Part shown: in pieces, positions 1 to 6,059 of the stretch
Layout of the letters: every line of letters starts with the position of its first letter
How positions within the stretch are numbered: position 1 is the stretch's first letter
DNA from: Ignavibacteria bacterium
GTDB lineage: Bacteria; Bacteroidota; Ignavibacteria; Ignavibacteriales; Ignavibacteriaceae
Length of the DNA: 6,059 nucleotides
Direction: 5' to 3'
Assembly (NCBI GenBank): GCA_030648225.1
Contig: JAUSIA010000083.1
Location: forward strand, 1-6,059
Notes under the pieces: generated by a model
Told to the model about the DNA's origin: nothing
Database searches by the model: none
The model's input: the letters and a program-made list of their open reading frames with translations, nothing else
Made by a program: the position numbers and the translations under genes

Positions 1-188
1 TCATCGAAGCAAAATATTGAAGCTGCATAATCTGAAAGATTATCTGCCAGCTCTTTAAGGTTTAAGTAAAGAGATGAATACAAATAAACTGAATTTTCAT
101 TACTGAATGAGTTAAACAGCTTTGTTTCCTGCTCATTAAAAACAGGGAATAATGGTATAAAATAAATACATGAATGGGGTTTTATCAT
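1..188 (-). CDS. Unrecognised protein, N-terminal 62 residues (cut by window edge)
   Basis: An open frame starts with ATG at 188-186 and runs off the window with no stop. It encodes 62 complete codons, beginning MIKPHSCIYFIPLFPVFNEQ. Its ATG overlaps the PrsW stop codon as ATGA (188-185), so it is very likely translated by coupling to PrsW and belongs to the same operon. The visible part has a short hydrophobic stretch (residues 7-17, CIYFIPLFPVF), too short and proline-broken for a convincing membrane segment or signal peptide. It is otherwise rich in Asn, Ser, Leu, Tyr and Phe, with cysteines at 7 and 60. I do not recognise a family. That it is a real gene rests on the overlap, the unbroken frame and a codon use like its neighbours; the function is unknown. 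Confidence 0.7.
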   Translation of the reverse strand, partial: MIKPHSCIYFIPLFPVFNEQETKLFNSFSNENSVYLYSSLYLNLKELADNLSDYAASIFCFD

Positions 189-1141
189 TTTTTAAGCCGG
201 GAATCTGATAACAGGTTCCTGATGAAATCCCTGTAATGATTTACATCCTGTTCATAATATGCTCTGCTAAAACCTGTTGAGTTTCTTAATTGCATTTTTC
301 TAAAAGCTAAAGTGGTTGCTGCGTTAATATATAATTTACGGATACTTTCATCAACCCAGCCGAACTTGTTTCTTTTGGGAGAATTTAAGATATGCAGATG
401 TTCCATTGGAATTAAACCGGATTGAGTTTCATCAAGAAGTTCTATAAAAATAATCTTTCTTTCTCCTGAAATTGAAATTGCAAATACGGAAATAAAAATT
501 GCAATTGTAAATATCATAAACAAAAAACCTGGTAAAGTAGTTTGTTCAAAACTAATACTTAAATTCCAGGCAAGATGTATAAACATTGCTATAAAAAGTC
601 CTGCTAACACATAAAATACTTTTGCAGCGGGTTTTCTAAACCTGCTGTAAGCCAGGAATGCACCCAAGGTTGCTGTAGCTACACAATGCATAACAGCAGA
701 GAACAAAGTCCGGATGATAACAATCATAATCCAGTTAACAAGAGTATCCCCATACGTAATAAAATAAAGAAAGTTTTCAGTCATTCCGAAACCAAGACCA
801 ATTGCGCCACCGTAAACAATTCCATCTGTTATATTATCAAATTTCTTATTCCTGATTGTTAAGAAAAGGAAAGCTCCTTTTGTTATTTCCTCAACGAAAG
901 GTGCAACAAGAATAGTTTCAATGTTGCCAAGGTTATTTTCATCTTTTACAAAAACAGAAACAAAAGCTGAAATTAAACTGCTCCAAACAATTGCAAAAAT
1001 AACTGCCCCTAATGCACCCCACAAATAATTTTTCAGAACAAGTTTAAATGGTTCCCGGTCATACCTGTCAACCCACCAGATAATAAACAGATAGAATGTC
1101 ATTGGAATAATTGCAGCCAGTGCTGAAGCAGCTATGAACAA
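185..1141 (-). CDS. PrsW-family intramembrane metalloprotease
   Basis: This 318-residue membrane protein belongs to the PrsW family, whose founder in Bacillus subtilis makes the first cut in an anti-sigma factor. The substrate here is unknown. About seven hydrophobic segments are visible: near residues 3-24, 40-65, 75-97, 106-130, 135-167, 173-196 and 203-225. The family motifs are present: DRYDREP at 25-31, EEITK at 84-88, TEN at 121-123, His152 in the fifth segment, and HLAWN at 189-193. The Glu and His residues are the expected metal and catalytic groups. A soluble tail of about 90 residues (227-318) follows the membrane core. The start is TTG: an in-frame TAG lies five codons upstream (1156-1154), AGGAG sits 9 bases before the TTG, and the next ATG is residue 14. 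It lies 12 bases after the permease gene and overlaps the next gene by ATGA. The family call is secure; the role is not. Confidence 0.88.
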   Translation of the reverse strand: MFIAASALAAIIPMTFYLFIIWWVDRYDREPFKLVLKNYLWGALGAVIFAIVWSSLISAFVSVFVKDENNLGNIETILVAPFVEEITKGAFLFLTIRNKKFDNITDGIVYGGAIGLGFGMTENFLYFITYGDTLVNWIMIVIIRTLFSAVMHCVATATLGAFLAYSRFRKPAAKVFYVLAGLFIAMFIHLAWNLSISFEQTTLPGFLFMIFTIAIFISVFAISISGERKIIFIELLDETQSGLIPMEHLHILNSPKRNKFGWVDESIRKLYINAATTLAFRKMQLRNSTGFSRAYYEQDVNHYRDFIRNLLSDSRLKK

Positions 1142-1150
1142 AGCTTTACA

Positions 1151-1155
1151 CTCCT
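1151..1155 (-). promoter_or_regulatory. Shine-Dalgarno AGGAG that fixes the TTG start of PrsW
   Basis: On the minus strand AGGAG reads from 1155 to 1151, nine bases before the TTG at 1141. It overlaps the TAG stop of the upstream permease gene (1156-1154). A ribosome ending the permease would cover this site, which fits coupled translation. This is the clearest ribosome binding site of the minus-strand cluster and it supports a TTG start over the later ATG. Confidence 0.65.
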
Positions 1156-2398
1156 ACTTTTCTTTCAGCCATTGAGAAAGTTCTTTTAGAGTAGGTCTTT
1201 TACCGTAAGATAGAATTCCGATTCTAAAAATCTTTGCTGAGAATCCTATCATAAGATAAATTGAAATTATCATAATTAAAATTGTGCTTAGTATTTCCCA
1301 CAAAGGAACCGGGCTTATGTTCAGCCGCAGCATCATAAAAGATGGAAGAGTAAAGGGTATATAAGATAAAATTTTAATATAGAAAGCATCCGGATTTTCT
1401 AATGCCGGCAGTACAAATATTATTGGAAGTACAAGAAGAAAACTTAAGTATGTTGTAATCTGCTGTGCTTCCTGCTCACTTGTAACAACAGAACCAATTC
1501 CAACAAAAAGACTTGTGTAAAAAACAAAACCAAGAATAAAATAGACAAGGATTGGAAGAATATTATTGAAAGCTTCCAAAGGTACTACTGCAGTGCCTGT
1601 AAGAGAAATTCCTATCATTATCCAGATAAAGATTTGAGTTAAGCCAAGAGCACTTAAACCTAATATTTTCCCGCTTAAAAGTTCATTTGTTGTGCAGCTT
1701 GAAATTAATATTTCAATAAGACGATTCGATTTTTCCTCAACAAGGCTTCTGATAAGCATTCCACCTGAATAAAGTATCATCATCATAAGAAGCATTATAA
1801 AAATAAAAGATGAAAAGAAAGTAAGCAGAAAATCATGTGTAGTTTCTCTGCCGCTCTCTTCAATTTTAATCTGGCTCAGCTCAACAGATTGTGAAATATA
1901 ATCCAGCAAATATGGTTTAATATTTTCCTTATCAAACCTTATTTTAATACGAATCTCATTAAAAGCTGTTTCAAATCTGCTTACGTCTTTATGGTTTCCT
2001 AAACTTTTACTTCGGAAGGAAAGTGAAACAGAATCTGTACCAGCATTCTCAATAAGCATGTAGCCTTCTATCTTTTCATTTATAACATCTTTATCAGCAG
2101 ATTTTTTCAGATCTTCTAAAGAGCGATTTTTTGAAGTTAGATTAATTACTATGTAGTTGGGCTGGCCATCTTCAATTGTGTATTGACTAAGTTTATCCTT
2201 CATTCCTTTAATGTACAAACCGGATGTATCAACAATCCCAATTGTTTTTGTATGTGTTACTTCCTGGTCTGTAAGCATAGTTGGTGCAATTGAAAATAAA
2301 ATCAGTATAGCCGGAGTTAATATCAAAGAAATGATAAATGTCTTAGTTTTAATCTTCTCAACGTATTCCCATCGTGCAACTTCAAATATCTTTTTCAT
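1154..2398 (-). CDS. ABC-2 type transporter permease (NatB/YhaP-like)
   Basis: This 414-residue protein is the membrane subunit of an ABC-2 exporter. The N-terminus (MKKIFEVARWEYVEKIKTKT) is the usual cytosolic start of this family, followed by a membrane segment at about 20-41. A large domain outside the membrane spans about 42-187. A cluster of membrane segments follows near 190-215, 242-268, 280-305, 315-332 and 366-388. Between the second and third segments lies the conserved coupling region, with LVEEKSNRLIEILISS at 219-234 and GKILG at 243-247. SEQEAQQ (307-313) and the C-terminal RIGILSYGKRPTLKEL (392-407) are also typical of NatB/YhaP proteins. The start ATG overlaps the stop of the ATPase gene as ATGA (2398-2395), so the two subunits are coupled. 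NatB of B. subtilis works in sodium export, but family members differ, so the substrate is not predictable. Confidence 0.87.
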   Translation of the reverse strand: MKKIFEVARWEYVEKIKTKTFIISLILTPAILILFSIAPTMLTDQEVTHTKTIGIVDTSGLYIKGMKDKLSQYTIEDGQPNYIVINLTSKNRSLEDLKKSADKDVINEKIEGYMLIENAGTDSVSLSFRSKSLGNHKDVSRFETAFNEIRIKIRFDKENIKPYLLDYISQSVELSQIKIEESGRETTHDFLLTFFSSFIFIMLLMMMILYSGGMLIRSLVEEKSNRLIEILISSCTTNELLSGKILGLSALGLTQIFIWIMIGISLTGTAVVPLEAFNNILPILVYFILGFVFYTSLFVGIGSVVTSEQEAQQITTYLSFLLVLPIIFVLPALENPDAFYIKILSYIPFTLPSFMMLRLNISPVPLWEILSTILIMIISIYLMIGFSAKIFRIGILSYGKRPTLKELSQWLKEK

Positions 2399-3294
2399 TG
2401 TGTCTGCGTTTGCTTTATTACATCAATAAAAATTTTATTTAATGTGGGCTCAAGGACAGAAAAGTGTTTAATGCTTATTTTATCAACAAGTATTTTAAGA
2501 AATTCAGAAGGATCTACATCTTCATCTAATTGTACTTCAGCGTAATTACTATACCTGTCTATATTTTTAACGGCAGGTAAAGAACCAATGAATTCAGCAT
2601 CTCCATCAAATTCAATTTTAACGGTATTAACACCGAAATTTCTTTTTAAATTATTAAGAGTTCCATTATAAACTTCCTTCCCTTTATTCATAAGAAGAAT
2701 ATCCGGACAGAGTTTTTCTGCGGTTTCCATTTGATGAGTAGATAAAATTATAATTTTACCGGATGTTACAAAAGAAAGAATCATCTCTTTTATTAAGATT
2801 TGGTTTATTGGGTCAAATCCGGCGAATGGTTCATCAAGAATTAATAATTTTGGGTTATGAATTACTGAAATTATAAACTGAATTTTCTGTTGGTTCCCTT
2901 TAGATAACTCTTCAATTCTCTTATCAATATATTGTTCAATCTCAAACTTCTGAAGCCAGCATTTAGCTTCACTGTAAGCTTTTTTTCGCGGTATCTTCTT
3001 TAATCCTGCAAAGTACAGTATTACATCTATAACTTTGCTTTTTCTATAAAGTCCGCGTTCTTCAGGTAGATAGCCAATTATATTAAAGAACTCATTTGTA
3101 ATAGGTTTGCCATTAAAAGTAATTTGTCCTGAGTCTGGTTTAATGATATTTAAAACTGTCCGAATTGTTGTTGTTTTACCCGCACCATTAGGGCCAAGTA
3201 TTCCAAATATTCTTCCTCCATCTACTTTGAAAGAGATATTATCTACCGCAACAACATTCTTATATTCTTTTCTTAAATTTTTAACAACAAGCAT
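2395..3294 (-). CDS. ABC transporter ATP-binding protein (NatA/YhaQ-like)
   Basis: This 299-residue cytosolic ATPase powers the adjacent ABC-2 permease. Visible motifs in order: Walker A GPNGAGKTT at 34-42; the Q-loop region GYLPEERGLY at 74-83, with Glu where many ABC proteins have Gln; signature LSKGNQQ at 130-136; Walker B LLILDEP at 150-156; D-loop GFDP at 159-162; and switch His187 in STH. The nucleotide-binding domain ends near residue 215. A C-terminal region of about 80 residues (about 222-299), with VKIEFDGD and FSVLEPTLNKIFI, fits the DUF4162-type tail of NatA/YhaQ-like ATPases. PEERG and LSKGN are usual in this subfamily, so the protein should be active. The ATG at 3294 has only A/T-rich sequence before it and no clear Shine-Dalgarno site. 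It is the first gene of the minus-strand operon. The substrate is unknown. Confidence 0.9.
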   Translation of the reverse strand: MLVVKNLRKEYKNVVAVDNISFKVDGGRIFGILGPNGAGKTTTIRTVLNIIKPDSGQITFNGKPITNEFFNIIGYLPEERGLYRKSKVIDVILYFAGLKKIPRKKAYSEAKCWLQKFEIEQYIDKRIEELSKGNQQKIQFIISVIHNPKLLILDEPFAGFDPINQILIKEMILSFVTSGKIIILSTHQMETAEKLCPDILLMNKGKEVYNGTLNNLKRNFGVNTVKIEFDGDAEFIGSLPAVKNIDRYSNYAEVQLDEDVDPSEFLKILVDKISIKHFSVLEPTLNKIFIDVIKQTQTQ

Positions 3295-3345
3295 TATTTT
3301 TGGATATAAAAAGATTAAGATAAACCAGAAATTTCAGAGGCATGG

Positions 3346-3374
3346 ATTTAATAGTAAGTTTCAGGATTTGTAAA
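3346..3374 (-). promoter_or_regulatory. Candidate sigma70-like promoter for the ABC/PrsW operon
   Basis: On the minus strand TTTACA (3374-3369, one mismatch to TTGACA) is followed after 17 bases by TTAAAT (3351-3346, four of six matches to TATAAT). Transcription would begin near 3339, giving a leader of about 45 bases before the ATPase ATG. In A/T-rich DNA such matches arise by chance, so this is a proposal based on position, spacing and match only. Confidence 0.33.
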
Positions 3375-3490
3375 TATTAATTAAATTTGTGCATCAATTT
3401 AACAAAATTATTTTGCTGAGAAAATATTAAGGCCGCAGGTTTTAATTTTCTTTTATATGAATTTAAACTCTGTTTAGACTGTTTGTTAAG

Positions 3491-3519
3491 TTGCTTATAT
3501 TTTCAAGTATATCTATATT
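3491..3519 (+). promoter_or_regulatory. Candidate sigma70-like promoter for the DUF177-rpmF-plsX-fabH operon
   Basis: TTGCTT (3491-3496, three of six matches to TTGACA) and TATATT (3514-3519, five of six matches to TATAAT) are separated by exactly 17 bases. Transcription would start near 3526, leaving a leader of about 30 bases that carries the GGAGG ribosome binding site. The element lies just upstream of the preferred ATG of the DUF177 gene, which argues against a longer coding frame starting at 3483. The octamer TATATTTT occurs twice here (3496-3503 and 3514-3521), so the exact -10 could differ. Confidence 0.4.
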
Positions 3520-3544
3520 TTAACCCGTTCGTTCTTTTTTTAAT

Positions 3545-3549
3545 GGAGG
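3545..3549 (+). promoter_or_regulatory. Shine-Dalgarno GGAGG that sets the start of the DUF177 gene
   Basis: GGAGG lies 5 bases before ATG 3555 and 8 bases before ATG 3558. It is the strongest ribosome binding site in the window. It shows that translation begins at one of these two adjacent ATG codons and not at the frame opening at 3483 (TTG) or the ATG at 3543, which overlaps the site itself. Confidence 0.7.
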
Positions 3550-3557
3550 CTCCAATG

Positions 3558-4061
3558 ATGATAAAGATAAATAACCTGAGTGAAGGTACACATCATTTAG
3601 AAATTGAGGAAAAGATAGATGAACTGGAGCTTAAAGAACCGTTTTCCGGTAATTATCTGGTTGAAGTTAAATTAACTAAACTTCATAACCGGATTATTCT
3701 GGATATTGATCTTAAGACAACAGCTTTTTTTGAATGTGACAGGTGCGGGGTTAATTATAAATCTAACCTCCAAAATACGTTTCAGATGGTATATTTGTTT
3801 GGTGATTCACCCGAAGAGAGCAATTCTGTTAATACTGTTTATTTGTCTTCTGATATTGATAAAACAAAACTTAATAAAGAGCTTAGAGATTATGCAATAT
3901 TGTCTATACCAATGAAAAAGCTGTGCAGCGAAGATTGTAAAGGTTTGTGTTTCAGATGCGGTAAAAATTTAAATGATGATTCTTGTGATTGCAAAACTCA
4001 ACAGGTTGACCTAAGATGGAAACCATTAGTTGAATTAAAAAATAAAATGGATTTTAACTAA
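3558..4061 (+). CDS. DUF177 / YceD family protein
   Basis: This soluble protein of 167 residues belongs to the DUF177 (YceD) family, normally encoded just before rpmF and linked in bacteria and plastids to 23S rRNA or large-subunit accumulation. The N-terminal part (1-55) is a beta-rich stretch with no clear motif. Eight cysteines follow in the typical order: CDRC at 60-63, then C123, C127, C131 and C134 in the [19 protein letters not shown] region, and CDC at 143-145. DLRWKPL (152-158) matches the conserved C-terminal end. The cysteines probably bind zinc. The frame is open back to 3483, but the extra 25 residues are hydrophobic, unlike the family, and overlap a candidate promoter. I chose ATG 3558 for its 8-base spacing to GGAGG; ATG 3555, one codon earlier, is equally possible. 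Next, rpmF starts 19 bases after the stop. Confidence 0.87.
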   Translation: MIKINNLSEGTHHLEIEEKIDELELKEPFSGNYLVEVKLTKLHNRIILDIDLKTTAFFECDRCGVNYKSNLQNTFQMVYLFGDSPEESNSVNTVYLSSDIDKTKLNKELRDYAILSIPMKKLCSEDCKGLCFRCGKNLNDDSCDCKTQQVDLRWKPLVELKNKMDFN

Positions 4062-4080
4062 ATCAAATACGGAAGATAAA

Positions 4081-4260
4081 ATGCCAAATCCCAAAAGACG
4101 ATGGTCTAAAAGCAGAAGAGATAAAAGAAGGACTCATTATAAAGCATCAGTTCCTTCATTAAGCACTTGCTCAAATTGCAGTGAAATGAAGTTATCACAT
4201 CGCGCTTGTCCCTCCTGCGGATATTACAGTGATCGTTCAATGTTTATACCTAAAACATAG
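4081..4260 (+). CDS. rpmF: 50S ribosomal protein L32
   Basis: A 59-residue basic protein with the standard bL32 layout. It begins [10 protein letters not shown], followed by [11 protein letters not shown], the Arg/Lys-rich segment that contacts 23S rRNA. It then has a zinc-ribbon with C30 and C33 (CSNC) and C43 and C46 (CPSC), and ends in [13 protein letters not shown]. All four cysteines are present, so this is the zinc-binding form of L32. The length is typical of bL32 (about 55-60 residues). GGAAG lies 5 bases before the ATG and may act as a weak ribosome binding site. It sits 19 bases after the DUF177 gene and 11 bases before plsX, the usual order in this conserved cluster. Confidence 0.95.
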   Translation: MPNPKRRWSKSRRDKRRTHYKASVPSLSTCSNCSEMKLSHRACPSCGYYSDRSMFIPKT

Positions 4261-4271
4261 TCTAATCTTTA

Positions 4272-5306
4272 ATGGCCGAACCTGGTTCTAATCCTGACCA
4301 ATGCAGAATTATAGTTGATGCAATGGGAGGCGATTTCGCCCCTCAGAATGCAGTACTCGGTGCAATACAGGCTTTAAATGAAAATAGAAAATTTGATCTT
4401 TATCTTGTTGGAAAACAGCAGGCAATTCTTGATGTAGTCTCATCAAATAATCTTACCTTTAATAGAGAAAAAATCATTCATACAGAACAAATAATTGAGA
4501 TGGGTGATAGCCCTACTATTTCCTTAAAAACAAAACCTGACTCCTCACTAGTTGTTGGCGCAAAATGGGTAAGAGATAAAAAAGCTGATGCTTTTGTGAG
4601 CGCAGGAAATACAGGAGCTATGATGGCTGCTTCAACTTTAATAATCGGAAGAATTCCCGGAGTTGGCAGACCTACTATTGGTGCAGAGATGCCGAGCATT
4701 AATGGTATCTGCTATCTTTATGATGTTGGTGCTGGAAAAGATGCTAAGGCAAATCATCTTTTTGAATATGCAGTCATGGGTTCCATATTTGCAAAAGAGA
4801 TGGGAGGTATAGAAAACCCTTCAATAGGAGTTTTAAGTATGGGAGAAGAGGAAGGAAAAGGAAATGAGGTATCTGAAGAAGCAGCAAAGCTTCTTAAAAA
4901 ATCAAAGCTTAATTTTATTGGTAATGTAGAAGGCAAGGATATCCTTGGTGGAAAAGCGGACATAGTTGTTTGTGATGGTTTTGTTGGAAATATTATTCTT
5001 AAGTTTGGAGAATCAGTTCCTAAACTATTAAAGCACTTGCTGCAGCAAACAGCAAAGGAAAATTTTTTTGCTAAATTAAAAATTGCTTTTACAAAAGGTT
5101 CTTTGAAGAAAGCTTTAAAAGTTCTGGATTACCAGGAATATGGCGGAGTGCCCTTGCTTGGGGTTAATGGAATTAGTATAATAGGACATGGTTCAAGCAC
5201 TCCCAAAGCTATCAAAAATATGGTCTTGCGTGCTTATGAAATGCATACAAAAAATTTAGTTGGTAAAATTGCAAATTCAATTAAACAATATTCTAATTTA
5301 ACTTAG
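4272..5306 (+). CDS. plsX: Phosphate acyltransferase PlsX (acyl-ACP:phosphate acyltransferase)
   Basis: PlsX makes acyl-phosphate from acyl-ACP and inorganic phosphate; PlsY then transfers the acyl group to glycerol-3-phosphate, the first step of phospholipid synthesis. The enzyme is soluble but acts at the membrane surface. At 344 residues it has normal length. Family motifs are VDAMGGD at 15-21, SAGNTGA at 110-116, GNEVSEEA at 197-204, VEGKDI at 219-224, VCDGFVGN at 233-240, EYGGVPLLGVNG at 289-300 and IIGHGSS at 303-309. One departure: the stretch usually reading D-x-GAN is DVGAGKD (151-157), with Gly for Asn. The ATG at 4272 is the only good start, since an in-frame TAA lies at 4263-4265. 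No Shine-Dalgarno site is visible; with 11 bases after rpmF, expression probably depends on the operon transcript. Confidence 0.95.
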   Translation: MAEPGSNPDQCRIIVDAMGGDFAPQNAVLGAIQALNENRKFDLYLVGKQQAILDVVSSNNLTFNREKIIHTEQIIEMGDSPTISLKTKPDSSLVVGAKWVRDKKADAFVSAGNTGAMMAASTLIIGRIPGVGRPTIGAEMPSINGICYLYDVGAGKDAKANHLFEYAVMGSIFAKEMGGIENPSIGVLSMGEEEGKGNEVSEEAAKLLKKSKLNFIGNVEGKDILGGKADIVVCDGFVGNIILKFGESVPKLLKHLLQQTAKENFFAKLKIAFTKGSLKKALKVLDYQEYGGVPLLGVNGISIIGHGSSTPKAIKNMVLRAYEMHTKNLVGKIANSIKQYSNLT

Positions 5307-5313
5307 ATTTATA

Positions 5314-6059
5314 ATGGAAAAGAAATACAACGCAGCTATTACTGCGTTAGGAATGTACGTTCCAGAAAAAGTTATGGACAATGCTTACTTTGAAAGAATT
5401 GTTGATACAACCGATGAATGGATTAGAACAAGAACGGGTATTAAGGAAAGAAGATTACTGGAACAAGGTGCCACCAGCGATTTAGCTGCTAAAGCCGCTG
5501 ATGATTTATTAAAAACTCATAATTTAAATGCTGAAGATATTGATGTTATTATTGTTGCAACTGTAACTCCCGATATGTTTTTTCCTGCAACTGCATGTCT
5601 GGTACAGGAAAAAATCGGTGCAAAAAATGCATGGGGGTTTGATTTATCTGCCGCTTGTTCAGGATTTCTTTTTGCTTTCCAGACAGGGGCTTCTTTAGTT
5701 GAATCCGGAACATATAAAAAAGTGCTTGTGATAGGTGCAGATAAGATGAGTTCAATAGTTGACTATACCGATAGAAATAATTGTATTCTGTTTGGCGATG
5801 CAGGTGCTGCAATTTTATTGGAACCTACAGAAGATAAAACATTAGGACTCCAGGATTCTATTTTAAGAACTGATGGCTCCGGTAAAGAAGCATTATACAT
5901 GAAAGGCGGCGGAAGCTTAAACCCTCCGACTCATGAAACTGTGGACAAAAAAATGCATTACCTTTACCAGGATGGTAAAGCTGTATTTAAAGTTGCAGTA
6001 AAAGGAATGGCTGATGTTTCATACGAACTGATGGTAAAAAATAAATTAACCGGTGATGA
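5314..6059 (+). CDS. fabH: Beta-ketoacyl-ACP synthase III (KAS III), N-terminal 248 residues, cut by window edge
   Basis: FabH condenses an acyl-CoA primer (acetyl-CoA or a branched primer) with malonyl-ACP to start fatty acid synthesis. The frame begins with ATG 5314, seven bases after the plsX stop, and is open to the last base of the window. Visible features: TDEWIRTRTGI at 33-43, the conserved substrate-site region with Trp36; TPDMFFPATAC at 85-95; the nucleophile Cys115 in SAACSGF (112-118); FGDAGAA at 160-166; and the variable loop near 190-215. The catalytic His and Asn, expected after about residue 245, lie outside the window, so completeness cannot be judged. The full protein should be about 330 residues. 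I see no Shine-Dalgarno site. The FDLSAACSGF wording is close to Bacteroidota/Chlorobiota-type FabH. Primer preference cannot be read from this part. Confidence 0.94.
   Translation, partial: MEKKYNAAITALGMYVPEKVMDNAYFERIVDTTDEWIRTRTGIKERRLLEQGATSDLAAKAADDLLKTHNLNAEDIDVIIVATVTPDMFFPATACLVQEKIGAKNAWGFDLSAACSGFLFAFQTGASLVESGTYKKVLVIGADKMSSIVDYTDRNNCILFGDAGAAILLEPTEDKTLGLQDSILRTDGSGKEALYMKGGGSLNPPTHETVDKKMHYLYQDGKAVFKVAVKGMADVSYELMVKNKLTGD

Noticed and set aside
2211..2429. Open frame of 72 codons on the plus strand.
   Set aside because: It is antisense to the permease start and the ATPase end, has no ribosome binding site or known motif, and the opposite strand is clearly coding.
2612..2624. 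Idea that the ATPase is degenerate because its signature reads LSKGN and its Q-loop has Glu.
   Set aside because: LSKGN and PEERG are normal for NatA/YhaQ-like ATPases, and Walker A, Walker B and the switch His are intact. The coordinates given lie only in its C-terminal part; the motifs themselves are at about 2830-3075.
3107..3373. Open frame of 88 codons on the plus strand, reaching into the intergenic region.
   Set aside because: Most of it is the complement of the ATPase Walker A region; the rest is A/T-rich non-coding DNA. No family resemblance.
3440..3470. Possible hairpin formed by GTTTTAATTTTC and GAATTTAAAC, considered as a terminator or operator.
   Set aside because: Pairing is A/T-only in the middle with mismatches and no T-run fits a terminator; similar weak pairs are expected by chance here.
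3483..3557. Longer N-terminus of the DUF177 protein starting at a TTG (3483) or ATG (3543).
   Set aside because: The extra residues are hydrophobic and unlike the family, the stretch holds a candidate promoter, and GGAGG at 3545-3549 points to ATG 3555/3558.
3706..3915. Open frame of 69 codons in a second plus-strand frame inside the DUF177 gene.
   Set aside because: It lies fully within the DUF177 gene, whose frame has the conserved cysteines.
4478..4963. Two minus-strand open frames (4478-4699 and 4754-4963).
   Set aside because: Both are antisense to conserved PlsX motifs and have no independent coding signs.
5549..5812. Minus-strand open frame of 87 codons.
   Set aside because: It is antisense to the FabH active-site region, whose plus-strand frame is unbroken and carries the catalytic cysteine.

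Overview
This is an AT-rich bacterial window with two divergently transcribed gene clusters on either side of a short intergenic region (about 3295-3557). Gene order and protein style suggest the Bacteroidota/Chlorobiota/Ignavibacteriota group. The clues are the DUF177-rpmF-plsX-fabH order, the L32 N-terminus [10 protein letters not shown], and a FabH with TPDMFFPATAC and FDLSAACSGF motifs. Few genes have a strong Shine-Dalgarno sequence. The taxonomic placement is inference from the sequence alone.

Minus-strand cluster, read from 3294 down to 1: an ABC transporter ATPase of the NatA/YhaQ type, its ABC-2 permease of the NatB/YhaP type, a PrsW-family intramembrane metalloprotease that starts with TTG, and the first 62 codons of an unrecognised gene cut by the window edge. 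ATPase and permease overlap by ATGA, as do PrsW and the unknown gene. The PrsW ribosome binding site overlaps the permease stop codon. The four genes are therefore almost certainly one transcript with coupled translation. The transporter probably exports an unknown substrate; any link to the protease is inference from position only.

Plus-strand cluster, 3558 to 6059: a DUF177/YceD zinc-cysteine protein, ribosomal protein L32 (rpmF, 59 aa), PlsX and the first 248 codons of FabH. This is the well-known cluster that joins a ribosomal protein to the start of fatty acid and phospholipid synthesis. FabH begins acyl chains from malonyl-ACP, and PlsX turns acyl-ACP into acyl-phosphate for glycerolipid synthesis. 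Gaps are 19, 11 and 7 bases, so the genes form one operon.

The divergent region has a plausible sigma70-like promoter for each side. I found no RNA genes, mobile elements, CRISPR arrays or large repeats. I do not see a new biological system here. The best open points are the unknown partial gene and the exporter-protease coupling.
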